From positions 1-8,779 of the forward strand of contig JANNKX010000015.1 in NCBI GenBank assembly GCA_031396505.1: a stretch of DNA of 8,779 nt, given 5' to 3'. The notes under the pieces were generated by a model. It did no database searches. It was given only the letters and a program-made list of their open reading frames with translations, and was not told where the DNA came from. Both the position numbers and the translations under genes were made by a program. Shown here piece by piece: positions 1 to 6,781 of the stretch (the first letter of the stretch is position 1; each line of letters begins with the position of its first letter). This stretch comes from JAAFHS01 sp031396505 (GTDB lineage: Bacteria > Pseudomonadota > Alphaproteobacteria > Rhodobacterales > Rhodobacteraceae).

Positions 1-873
1 CACCGCCGCCGCCCGTGTCCCCAGCGATAACGCCGCATCCAGCACCGCGTCGCTGATGCCCGCAATCCCCGTCTTTGTCAGCACACCCGCCCGGTCCAGC
101 GCCGCCAGTGCGCCTGCGTTGAACGTATCGCCTGCGCCCACCGTATCGGCGACCATCACCTTGGTCGCCGCCACGAACCGGTCTTGCGTGGCCGTCACCG
201 CCCGTGCGCCCTTGGCCCCTTCGGTCAGGAACACCACGCGCGGCCCTGTGCCGATCAGCTTGCGTGCAACGGCCACCAGATCGCCCGGCCCCATCAGCCA
301 GTGCAGATCTTCGTCCGACAGTTTCACGATATCCGCGCGGCCCATCATCCGTGCGATCCGCGCGCGATAGCCTGCCTCATCCGTGATGAAGCCGGGGCGG
401 ATGTTCGGATCAATCATCGTCACGCGTGCCCCGCATTCCCGCGCCTGCAACGCCTCATAGGTGCTGGCTGCCGGGTCATTCACCAAGGAAATTCCCCCAA
501 AAAACAGCGCATTTACCGCCGCAGGAATGACGGGCAGTTCCGTGACAGACAGCAGCCGCCCCGCCGTATTCTCATCGTAAAACGCATAGGTTGCCTGCCC
601 GTTCACCAGCTTGACAAACGCCAGCGTCGTGGGCCGGTTCGACCGTGCCGCAAGGCTGGTATCCACTTGCGATGCCGCCAGCGTGTCGACCAGAATCTCG
701 CCCATCAGATCGTTCGACAGCCCAGAAAAGAACCCCGATGCCACCCCCAGCCGCCCAAGCGCGATCGCCGTGTTGAACACCGCCCCTCCGGCATAAGGTG
801 CAAACGCAGCCTCGCCTGCGGATGTCTCGCGTGGCAGCATGTCGATCAGTGCTTCGCCACAGGATAGAATCAT
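1..873 (-). CDS. PfkB-family carbohydrate kinase, fructokinase-like (3' end cut by window edge)
   Basis: Cytoplasmic sugar kinase of the ribokinase/PfkB superfamily. It is expected to phosphorylate a sugar, probably fructose, with ATP. The frame is open from the ATG at 873 to the window edge: 291 codons, so about 15-20 C-terminal residues are missing compared with the usual ~305-310 aa. Visible features are the N-terminal CGEALIDMLP strand, the sugar-binding APYAGGAVFN segment (residues 25-34), DPNIRP (155-160), and the PfkB signature 2 region DTVGAGDTFNAG (243-254). Asp249 of GAGD is the expected catalytic base. A G-rich Shine-Dalgarno-like run lies about 6 nt before the ATG. The gene follows purC on the same strand after 42 nt, so co-transcription is possible. 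The GEALID start and GG-x-FN motif favour fructokinase. 2-keto-3-deoxygluconate kinase or another PfkB specificity cannot be excluded from sequence alone. Confidence 0.9.
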   Translation of the reverse strand, partial: MILSCGEALIDMLPRETSAGEAAFAPYAGGAVFNTAIALGRLGVASGFFSGLSNDLMGEILVDTLAASQVDTSLAARSNRPTTLAFVKLVNGQATYAFYDENTAGRLLSVTELPVIPAAVNALFFGGISLVNDPAASTYEALQARECGARVTMIDPNIRPGFITDEAGYRARIARMMGRADIVKLSDEDLHWLMGPGDLVAVARKLIGTGPRVVFLTEGAKGARAVTATQDRFVAATKVMVADTVGAGDTFNAGALAALDRAGVLTKTGIAGISDAVLDAALSLGTRAAAV

Positions 874-915
874 GGTCGTCCCCCCGGTCTTTTTTCTGTG
901 CTTAGCGTAAAATCG

Positions 916-1863
916 TCAGGTGGTGAAATAAGGTGCCAGATTTGCCCGCACCCGCGCCAGCACCGTCTCGCCGCCAAGGTCGGGCACGAACGCCTGACCC
1001 GTGATCGCCTCATAGGCTTGCACGTAAACCGCACTTGTTTTTGCAATCATCTCGGCCGGAATCTCGGGGATCGGGTCGGTATAGGGGTCGCAGCGCGCCA
1101 CCACCCATGACCGGATCACATCCTTGTCAAACGACGGCGGGCGCGTGCCTGCGTCAAAGGCTGCTGCATAACCATCTGCCAGCCAGTATCGGCTGCTGTC
1201 GGGCGTATGAATCTCATCTGCCAGCAGAATTTGCCCTTCTGCGTCCAGCCCGAATTCGTATTTCGTATCAACCAGGATCAACCCCCGCGCCGCCGCCATC
1301 GCCTGCCCGCGCTTAAAAAGCGCCATTGCATAGCCCGACACCGCGTCCCACTGCGCCCGCGTCAGCAACCCCTGCGCCACGATCTCCACCGCCGTCAACG
1401 GCGCGTCGTGCCCGCCGTCGAATTCCTTGGATGTCGGCGTGATGATTGGCTGGGCCAGCACCTGATTGTCGCGCATCCCGTCTGGCAACACATGGCCGTA
1501 CATCGCGCGCTGGCCCTGTTTGTACATCGTCAGAACCGATGTCCCCGTCGTGCCCGCCAGATAACCGCGCACCACGATTTCCACCGGCAGAATGGTCAGA
1601 TGCCGCCCGATCACCACATTCGGATCCGGGTACGACAGCACATGATTGGGGCAGATATCACCTGTGCGGTCAAACCAGTACCGCGCGAGTTGCGTCAAGA
1701 CCTGCCCCTTGAAGGGGATGCTTGCCAAAATCTGGTCAAAGGCCGAAATTCGGTCGGATGAGATCAGAATGCGCCGACCATCCGGCAGATCATAACAATC
1801 GCGAACTTTGCCGAAATAGGGGTTGGGCAGTTCTGCAATACGGGCGTGGGGCAGGGTGCGCAT
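916..1863 (-). CDS. purC: SAICAR synthase, long Ade1-like form
   Basis: Phosphoribosylaminoimidazole-succinocarboxamide synthase. It joins CAIR and aspartate using ATP in de novo purine synthesis, in the cytoplasm. The 315-aa product carries the nucleotide-binding GKVRDCYDL (residues 18-26), SSDRISAFD (35-43), the family signature LILVDTKYEFG (185-195) and ADEIHTPDSSRYW (205-217). It is longer than the ~240-255 aa bacterial type and resembles the ~306-aa yeast Ade1 type. Some alphaproteobacteria carry both types. The frame stays open upstream to 2085, but that extension is unlike PurC and crosses the divergent gene. Two adjacent ATGs sit at 1866 and 1863. I chose 1863 because AGAGG (minus strand, 1868-1872) would lie too close to 1866. 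Spacing is still tight, so 1866 remains possible. The sugar kinase follows 42 nt downstream. Confidence 0.95.
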   Translation of the reverse strand: MRTLPHARIAELPNPYFGKVRDCYDLPDGRRILISSDRISAFDQILASIPFKGQVLTQLARYWFDRTGDICPNHVLSYPDPNVVIGRHLTILPVEIVVRGYLAGTTGTSVLTMYKQGQRAMYGHVLPDGMRDNQVLAQPIITPTSKEFDGGHDAPLTAVEIVAQGLLTRAQWDAVSGYAMALFKRGQAMAAARGLILVDTKYEFGLDAEGQILLADEIHTPDSSRYWLADGYAAAFDAGTRPPSFDKDVIRSWVVARCDPYTDPIPEIPAEMIAKTSAVYVQAYEAITGQAFVPDLGGETVLARVRANLAPYFTT

Positions 1864-1920
1864 CATACCTCTGGCGTTGATCGCGCCTTTTGCCGGGGCC
1901 GACGTACAAAAGTCAACCCG

Positions 1921-1936
1921 CGCGGTCTTGACCGCG
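1921..1936. promoter_or_regulatory. Perfect 7-bp-arm palindrome between purC and the divergent acetyltransferase gene
   Basis: CGCGGTC, then a TT spacer, then GACCGCG. The spacer is too short for a good RNA hairpin, so a DNA-binding site for a dimeric regulator is the likelier reading. It lies 57 nt upstream of the purC ATG and 28 nt upstream of the acetyltransferase ATG, so it could serve either promoter. A TTGACT on the minus strand (1911-1916) could be a purC -35 box, but no convincing -10 follows at normal spacing. The role is inferred. Confidence 0.3.
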
Positions 1937-1964
1937 TGGTGACAGCCCTTATCGTCAGCGTGCA

Positions 1965-2477
1965 ATGGACACGCATCACCCGGCCCCAGGCCTGCCGCAA
2001 GACACCGTTTCGGCCACCGCGCCCGATTGGCCGCGTGAGGCGTCGCGGGCCTTGCCCTTGCGCACGCGGGGCCTGCTGCGCGCAATGCGCGGGTTTCAGG
2101 GCGCGCGCGGGCCGCTACGACGGCCCGTCAAGGCCATGTGGCTGCTGCTGCACCGGATGTGGTCGGTCCTGTCACAGGCTGATATCTCGATCACGGCGCA
2201 GATCGGCGGCGGGCTGATGCTGCCGCACCCGAATGGCATCGTGATCCACAAGGACGCCGTGATCGGGCCAAATTGCCTGATCTTTCAACAAGTGACGATT
2301 GGCACCAACGGCAAGGGCGTGCCGGTGATCGGCGGGCATGTCGATATCGGCGCAGGCGCGCGGATCATCGGGCCGGTGACCATTGGCGATCACGCACGCA
2401 TTGGTGCAAATGCGGTTGTGATCTGTGACGTTCCCGCCAGGCGCACAGCCGTGGGCGTGCCAGCGCGTGTGGTTTAG
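1965..2477 (+). CDS. Hexapeptide-repeat acetyltransferase, CysE/WcaB-like
   Basis: Left-handed beta-helix acyltransferase of 170 aa, likely transferring acetyl from acetyl-CoA to a small molecule or glycan. Residues 1-55 are Pro/Arg-rich and poorly conserved-looking; 56-71 are helical and hydrophobic. Hexapeptide coils run from about 73 to 168 (IGGGLML, GIVIHKDAVIG, VTIG, VDIGAGARIIG, VTIGDHARIGANAVV) and end in the usual GVPARVV. Asp73 and His88 keep the 15-residue spacing of the Asp143/His158 dyad of E. coli CysE. The large N-terminal alpha domain of CysE (~273 aa) is missing, and so are the serine-contacting residues after the GTxGKG loop (RH in CysE, GVPV here). A serine O-acetyltransferase label is therefore uncertain. 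There is no strong ribosome-binding site before the ATG at 1965. The stop overlaps the stop of the convergent zinc-ribbon gene. Confidence 0.82.
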   Translation: MDTHHPAPGLPQDTVSATAPDWPREASRALPLRTRGLLRAMRGFQGARGPLRRPVKAMWLLLHRMWSVLSQADISITAQIGGGLMLPHPNGIVIHKDAVIGPNCLIFQQVTIGTNGKGVPVIGGHVDIGAGARIIGPVTIGDHARIGANAVVICDVPARRTAVGVPARVV

Positions 2478-3628
2478 CCCAGACCGAAAAGGCCACGGAT
2501 GCGGCTGATCAGGGGGGCAAAGGCCTCGGGGTTCACCAGATAGGCGATGGTCACGCCAATGACCGCCACGCCAAGGATGGCAAAGCCGATCTTCCACGCG
2601 GACCACGGGCGTTCGCCCTGCACCTCGCCCGTCTGGCCATTGACGACAAAGCGATAGCTTTTGGCATTGTACCTATAGGCTGCCATCCAGACCGGTAGCA
2701 GAATGTGCTTGAACGTCTCGTCCAACCAATCGGTGTCTATTGTGCTGACCTGCTGTTCATCGCCGCCAATATCACGGCGCACATCACGGTCGATGATCTG
2801 TGCCATCTGCGCGCGTCCGCCCGCATGCCCATCTGCCAGCCCGATGGTGTACCCTTCGGCCCGAAATCCGGCCAGAAAATCGGGCGAATAAGGCTGCAAC
2901 GCTGTCAGGTCCCACGGAGTCAGGTCTTTGCCCAGACGCGGCGGCAGGCTGGTCGCAGCCATCACCAGCACATCGTCAAACCGCGCGTCGACCGTACCGG
3001 ATACGGGCGTCCACCGTGTTTTGCGGACCTGTTCCTGCCGTTTTTCGGTCTTGCCATTCACGTTGACTGTGACGCTGCGCGTCTCAAAATAATAGACGCC
3101 GCGCGCGCCTGAATATTGGCTGTGCGTATCGGCATCAAACGTCCAGAATGGCACATAGACACCGTTCAGGGCGCGGCCCTTGCGGGCGTATTCCAGCAGG
3201 GTGTTGGGCGCAAACCACAGGTTGCCCATCCACGCCACCATCGCCGCGCGCGCCTGCCCTTCGTTCAACACGAACGGGATCAGGGCCTGCGGCTTGATCT
3301 GGCGCTCTGTGCCGGTATCCACCACCACGGGCGTCGCGCAGAACGGGCATTCGGTGGCGTGGTCCGTGCCCTGAAATTCGATCCGCGCGCCGCATGACGG
3401 GCACGATGTGGTGCGAACCTCGTTTGATGCGGTGAGTGGCAAATCATCGGCCAGCCCGCGCGCAAGGTCCAACTCGCCCAAGGCGCGACTGCGGCGGCGG
3501 GTGCCGCTGGCCGGAATGGCCTGCACATGCCCGCAATGATCGCAGGTCAGCTGCGTCTGCCCCGGCGCATAGCGCAGGTCAGACCCGCACTGCACGCAGG
3601 GAAAATGTGTTTCGGTTGCCGCGGGCAA
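2474..3628 (-). CDS. Double zinc-ribbon, single-pass membrane protein (TTG start), SPFH partner
   Basis: No biochemical function is recognised; such proteins are often mis-labelled primosomal protein N' because of the zinc ribbons. From a TTG at 3628 the product is 384 aa. The first ribbon is C11-x2-C14 with C29-x2-C32, the second C76-x2-C79 with C94-x2-C97. A soluble domain of about 110-340 follows, including the aromatic NGVYVPFWTFDA stretch at 155-166 that is typical of the family. A transmembrane helix lies at about 345-365, with a short basic tail. The longer open frame to 3745 lies inside the SPFH gene, and the first later ATG falls after all eight cysteines. TTG gives MPAATETHFPCVQCG, which looks like a natural family start, and sits 4 nt after the SPFH stop, suggesting translational coupling. 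B. subtilis YdjG is a comparable zinc-ribbon membrane protein encoded with the SPFH protein YdjI. The start is likely but unproven. Confidence 0.85.
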   Translation of the reverse strand: MPAATETHFPCVQCGSDLRYAPGQTQLTCDHCGHVQAIPASGTRRRSRALGELDLARGLADDLPLTASNEVRTTSCPSCGARIEFQGTDHATECPFCATPVVVDTGTERQIKPQALIPFVLNEGQARAAMVAWMGNLWFAPNTLLEYARKGRALNGVYVPFWTFDADTHSQYSGARGVYYFETRSVTVNVNGKTEKRQEQVRKTRWTPVSGTVDARFDDVLVMAATSLPPRLGKDLTPWDLTALQPYSPDFLAGFRAEGYTIGLADGHAGGRAQMAQIIDRDVRRDIGGDEQQVSTIDTDWLDETFKHILLPVWMAAYRYNAKSYRFVVNGQTGEVQGERPWSAWKIGFAILGVAVIGVTIAYLVNPEAFAPLISRIRGLFGLG

Positions 3629-3632
3629 GGTC

Positions 3633-4727
3633 TTACCCGGCGGGCGGTGGCGGTGGTGGCACTTGTGCGAGCAGGCGCGCCAGATCGGTTTGGGCGGCAG
3701 GCTTCCAGCCATCCTGCCCACCGGTCCAGACCATGGTGCCCGCATTCAGCGTACCGGCAGCGGCCATACCCGCCAGATCGGCTTCGGTGAACGGGCCCTT
3801 GCTGGCCCCCGCTTCCGCCACATGCCAGACCTTGCCCGCGGCGGGTGGTGGTGGCGGCGTCTGACCTGCGCCTCCCTGTGCCCCCCACGGCCCCATGTTC
3901 TGCGCCATGCCCATACCCATGCCGGCACCCATGCCAGCACCCATTGCGGCGCCCATGGCGCCGCCCGGCTGATCCATGCCTTCGGCCGCGTTGAACTGCA
4001 TGTACTTGTTCAGATCGCCCGCGATGCCAATCGAGGTGCGCTTGTCCAGCACCTTTTCCACCTCTTCGGGCAGGCTGATGTTTTCGATATAGAACTCGGG
4101 CAGGGTCAGCCCGTATTCGGCAATTTTCGGCGTGATCGCCGTGGTGATGATGCGGCCCAGATCACCCGTGTTCGCCGCCATATCCAGAACCGGAATGTCC
4201 GATGCTGCCAAGACGCGACTGGCCTCTTGCAAGATCACATTGCGGATCTGAAAGCTGATTTCCTCGGCGGTGAATTCGCCGTCGGTGCCCACGATTTCGG
4301 TCATGAACTTGCCCGGATCGGTGACGCGCATCGCATAGGTGCCAAAGGCGCGGATGCGTACGGGGCCGAATTCGGGATCACGCGTCATGATCGGGTTCTT
4401 GGTGCCCCATTTCTGATCATTGAAACGGGTGGTGTTCACAAAGTAGATTTCGGATTTGAACGGGCTGTCGAACAGATGATCCCAATGTTGCAGCGTGGTC
4501 ATGATCGGCATGTTGTTGGTTTCCAACATGTACAGGCCTGGCCCGAACACATCGGCAAGCTGTCCTTCATGGATGAACACTGCCGACTGGCCTTCGCGTA
4601 CCGTCAGTTTGGCCCCGTATTTGATCGCCTGTCCGCGCCGTTCAAACCGCCAGACCATCGTATCGCGCGTGTCATCCAGCCAGCTGATGACATCAATGAA
4701 TTCGCCTTTCAGAAAATCGAAAACCAT
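3633..4727 (-). CDS. SPFH-domain protein with C-terminal GYF_2 domain (YdjI/virion-core-like)
   Basis: 364-aa scaffold protein of the SPFH (stomatin/prohibitin/flotillin) group, in the branch often annotated virion core protein or YdjI-like. No enzyme activity is expected; it probably assembles on the cytoplasmic membrane surface. Residues 1-20 are an amphipathic start without a clear transmembrane helix. The SPFH core spans about 25-240 (VREGQSAVFIHEGQLADVFGPG at 43-64; FYIENISLPEEVEKVLDKR at 222-240). A Gly/Met-rich linker (about 255-283), PPPPP (291-295), a GYF_2 domain (about 300-345, KVWHVAEAG to GQDGWKP) and a terminal run of six prolines (357-362) follow. Minus-strand GGAGAG (4735-4740), 7 nt before the ATG, supports the start. 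The gene begins 27 nt after the DUF2927 stop and ends 4 nt before the zinc-ribbon TTG, so all three form one operon. Confidence 0.9.
   Translation of the reverse strand: MVFDFLKGEFIDVISWLDDTRDTMVWRFERRGQAIKYGAKLTVREGQSAVFIHEGQLADVFGPGLYMLETNNMPIMTTLQHWDHLFDSPFKSEIYFVNTTRFNDQKWGTKNPIMTRDPEFGPVRIRAFGTYAMRVTDPGKFMTEIVGTDGEFTAEEISFQIRNVILQEASRVLAASDIPVLDMAANTGDLGRIITTAITPKIAEYGLTLPEFYIENISLPEEVEKVLDKRTSIGIAGDLNKYMQFNAAEGMDQPGGAMGAAMGAGMGAGMGMGMAQNMGPWGAQGGAGQTPPPPPAAGKVWHVAEAGASKGPFTEADLAGMAAAGTLNAGTMVWTGGQDGWKPAAQTDLARLLAQVPPPPPPAG
3904..3963. repeat. Degenerate short tandem repeat encoding the Gly/Met/Ala linker of the SPFH protein
   Basis: About five imperfect copies of a ~12-nt unit of the form CCCATGCCxGCA (plus-strand reading). 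They encode alternating GAM/GAG/GMG residues between the SPFH core and the GYF_2 domain. It looks like a slippage-prone coding microsatellite. In-frame expansion or contraction would alter linker length without breaking the protein. Confidence 0.6.
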
Positions 4728-4754
4728 GGAACTGCTCTCCGTGTTGAAATGGCT

Positions 4755-5711
4755 TTAGGTATCCTCGCCGACCAACCGCATGGCGATCGAGGTCACGATA
4801 GGCCGCGCCTGCGCCTCTGTCATGCCGGGTGTAAGGGCAGGATCGTACAACATCTGCAGCATTGCCTCATCTTGCCGCGTGAGCAACGCAAATTCTTCGT
4901 CATCATTGAAGATCGAAGGGCGTGCCGTCGGGCTGTCATTGGCAAGACCCAGGCCTTGGGCAATCTCTTCATGATAGCATGACAGGCGCAGCAAATCGGG
5001 GTGTTCGGCGCGGATCACGGCATAGGCGCGCGTGTAAGTCGAATTGCCAGCCTCGGCAGAGGAATAGACCAGACAATAGGTTGACCGCGGCAGATCGGTG
5101 ATGCCGCGAATGTCGACCGCCGCAAGGCCGGGCAGGGATGCCGCAATCCGGGGACCCAGTGCGCGGCGTTCATCCTCGTTCACGACCTCGACGATGAAAT
5201 TCGGGTTGGTGTCATTCAGGCTGATCGGGTGCCCGGTCAGTTGCGCCAGCCGCGCAAGATATGAGGCAACACGCGCCCGGTCTGTGGCGCGCACGTCGGC
5301 GGGGACCGAAGCGCCAAAGCGCAGGCCAACCCGCACCGGGGCATCCCAACGGCGCAGGCGGCTCGCGGTTTCGCGCTGCACCGGCCCCGTCGGGCCGCTG
5401 GTGTATTCATCAAACAACGCGACACGGATAAAGTTTTCGGCCAGCATGCGGTCATTGAACGGCGCGTCGGTGGTGCCCGCATCGGTGCGCAGCAGGCCCT
5501 GGCTGACAAGGCGTGTCTGCACTTGGGCGTAATAGACCCGCATCGCCTCACTGGCTGCAGACGGTGCGATAACAGGCGCAGCAGGCGGCAACGGGAGAAC
5601 AACACTGGTGGGCGGGGCAGGAGGTGGCGCAATGATGATGCTGTTGCAGCCTGCCAAAAACGTCACGGCAAGGACGGCCACCTTGCGATGAAACCCGCAC
5701 GACACGTTCAT
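4755..5711 (-). CDS. DUF2927-domain lipoprotein
   Basis: Predicted exported lipoprotein of 318 aa and unknown function. The N-terminus has basic residues (H8 R9 K10), a hydrophobic stretch (11-20) and a lipobox LAGC with Cys22 as the lipidation site. Asn at +2 suggests it is not retained by an Asp-type inner-membrane signal. A Pro/Ala-rich linker follows (about 28-55). The DUF2927 region covers about 55-290, with FNDRMLAENFIRVALFDEY (85-103), ALGPRIA (184-190), ITDLPRSTYCLVY (204-216) and a diagnostic C-terminal block: CYHEEIAQGLGLANDSP (245-261) then FNDDEEFALL. His247-Glu248 with Gln252 resembles a zincin HExxH helix with a missing second His. Minus-strand AAGGA (5724-5728) lies 12 nt before the ATG, rather far but the best site seen. 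It is the first gene of the operon with the SPFH and zinc-ribbon genes. Function is not known. Confidence 0.87.
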   Translation of the reverse strand: MNVSCGFHRKVAVLAVTFLAGCNSIIIAPPPAPPTSVVLPLPPAAPVIAPSAASEAMRVYYAQVQTRLVSQGLLRTDAGTTDAPFNDRMLAENFIRVALFDEYTSGPTGPVQRETASRLRRWDAPVRVGLRFGASVPADVRATDRARVASYLARLAQLTGHPISLNDTNPNFIVEVVNEDERRALGPRIAASLPGLAAVDIRGITDLPRSTYCLVYSSAEAGNSTYTRAYAVIRAEHPDLLRLSCYHEEIAQGLGLANDSPTARPSIFNDDEEFALLTRQDEAMLQMLYDPALTPGMTEAQARPIVTSIAMRLVGEDT

Positions 5712-5835
5712 GGCTTTCGTTATTCCTTACTGTATGGCGCTGGGTGCAGAAACCACAGGGACACGGGGCGCTGCAAGGGTAACCCGCAACGCAGGCCCGA
5801 TCTTTTGCAAATCAGCAGCGCGCGGCGCGACTGCC

Positions 5836-6693
5836 TCAGCCGCCCCGGCGCGGCTTGACCACCGGCCTGGCACCGGATTTGGCCGCGACGCGCGGGCCCC
5901 GCGCAGGCCTTTCCGGTGCGGTTCCGGGTTTTTGTGGCTTTGTGGTGGTGTCATCGGTCAGGCCCAACTGGTCGCGTAACACCTTGGGGCGTACCTCATC
6001 GACCTGTCCCGGTTCCATTTCGCCAAGCCGAAAGGGGCCATAGCTGACGCGGATCAGGCGGTTCACGGTCAGGTTGATGGCATTTACCGCACGGCGGATT
6101 TCGCGGTTTCGCCCCTCGCGCAGGCCTACGGTCAGCCACGCGTTCGACCCTTGGTGGCGATCCATTGTGACCGTCATCGGCTGAAACCGTTCGCCGTCCA
6201 CGGTTATGCCACGGCGCAGGGGTTCCAGATCGACGTCGGTCGGGTTTCCCTTCACCCGCACGCGGTACTTGCGCAGCCAGCCGGTGGAGGGCAGTTCCAG
6301 CCGCCGTTTCAATTCGCCATCATTGGTCAGCAGCAACAGACCTTCGGAATTCAAATCGAGCCGACCCACGGACATCACGCGCGGCATGTCCTCGGGCAGG
6401 TTTTCAAACACTGTCGCGCGGCCCTTTTCGTCGGAGGCCGATGTGACCAGCCCTTCGGGTTTGTAATACAGCCACAGGCGTGCGGGTTCAGCGGCGGCAA
6501 TGGGTTGCCCCTCGACCGTGATCTTGTCCGATGGCAGCACGTTCAGCGCGGGGCTGGTGATTGGCTTGCCATTTACGGCAACAAGACCTGCCTCGATCAT
6601 GCGTTCCGCCTCACGCCGCGAGGCGACGCCCGCGCGCGAAAGAACTTTGGCGATGCGTTCGCCAGGCAGGGTTTTTGCGGGTGTTTCGGCCAT
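5836..6693 (-). CDS. rluB: rRNA pseudouridine synthase, RsuA/RluB family
   Basis: Isomerises a uridine to pseudouridine in ribosomal RNA; RluB acts at 23S U2605 in E. coli. The 285-aa product has an N-terminal S4 RNA-binding domain (about 10-57: GERIAKVLSRAGVASRREAE, then GLVAVNGK). The catalytic domain holds the family motif GRLDLNSEGLLLLTNDG (110-126), with Asp113 as the expected nucleophile, plus LREGRNREIRR (191-201) and LIRVSYGPF (213-221). A tail rich in Pro, Arg and Lys (about 250-285) probably adds RNA contacts. Minus-strand GAAGGA (6702-6707), 8 nt before the ATG, fixes the start. It is divergent from tadA, with 88 nt between the starts. RluB is preferred to RsuA or RluE because of length and the S4 domain with basic tail, but the target nucleotide is inferred. 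Confidence 0.93.
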   Translation of the reverse strand: MAETPAKTLPGERIAKVLSRAGVASRREAERMIEAGLVAVNGKPITSPALNVLPSDKITVEGQPIAAAEPARLWLYYKPEGLVTSASDEKGRATVFENLPEDMPRVMSVGRLDLNSEGLLLLTNDGELKRRLELPSTGWLRKYRVRVKGNPTDVDLEPLRRGITVDGERFQPMTVTMDRHQGSNAWLTVGLREGRNREIRRAVNAINLTVNRLIRVSYGPFRLGEMEPGQVDEVRPKVLRDQLGLTDDTTTKPQKPGTAPERPARGPRVAAKSGARPVVKPRRGG

Positions 6694-6781
6694 GTGCGGT
6701 ATCCTTCACGGGGGCGCGGGGTGGCAGTGCGGTGAAAAGGTGAGTATTTGAACATGGACACAGCAGCAAGGGCGGTTTCGC
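6694..6781. promoter_or_regulatory. Divergent intergenic region rluB/tadA
   Basis: This 88-bp gap must contain the start signals of both RNA-modification genes unless they are read from further away. It holds the rluB ribosome-binding site GAAGGA (minus) and the tadA site AAGGG (6768-6772). I cannot place a convincing -35/-10 pair for either gene. Confidence 0.45.

Noticed and set aside
184..867. 227-codon plus-strand frame opposite the sugar kinase
   Set aside because: Antisense shadow of the PfkB-family gene, whose motifs (GAGD, GG-x-FN) are clear on the minus strand.
1864..2085. N-terminal extension of purC by about 74 codons
   Set aside because: The added sequence is unlike PurC, overlaps the divergent acetyltransferase start and lacks a ribosome-binding site; the family length fits the ATG at 1863.
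3663..4982. 439-codon open frame on the plus strand opposite the SPFH gene
   Set aside because: It runs antisense to a recognised SPFH gene and the end of the DUF2927 gene, has no recognisable domain and shows composition typical of a GC-rich shadow frame.
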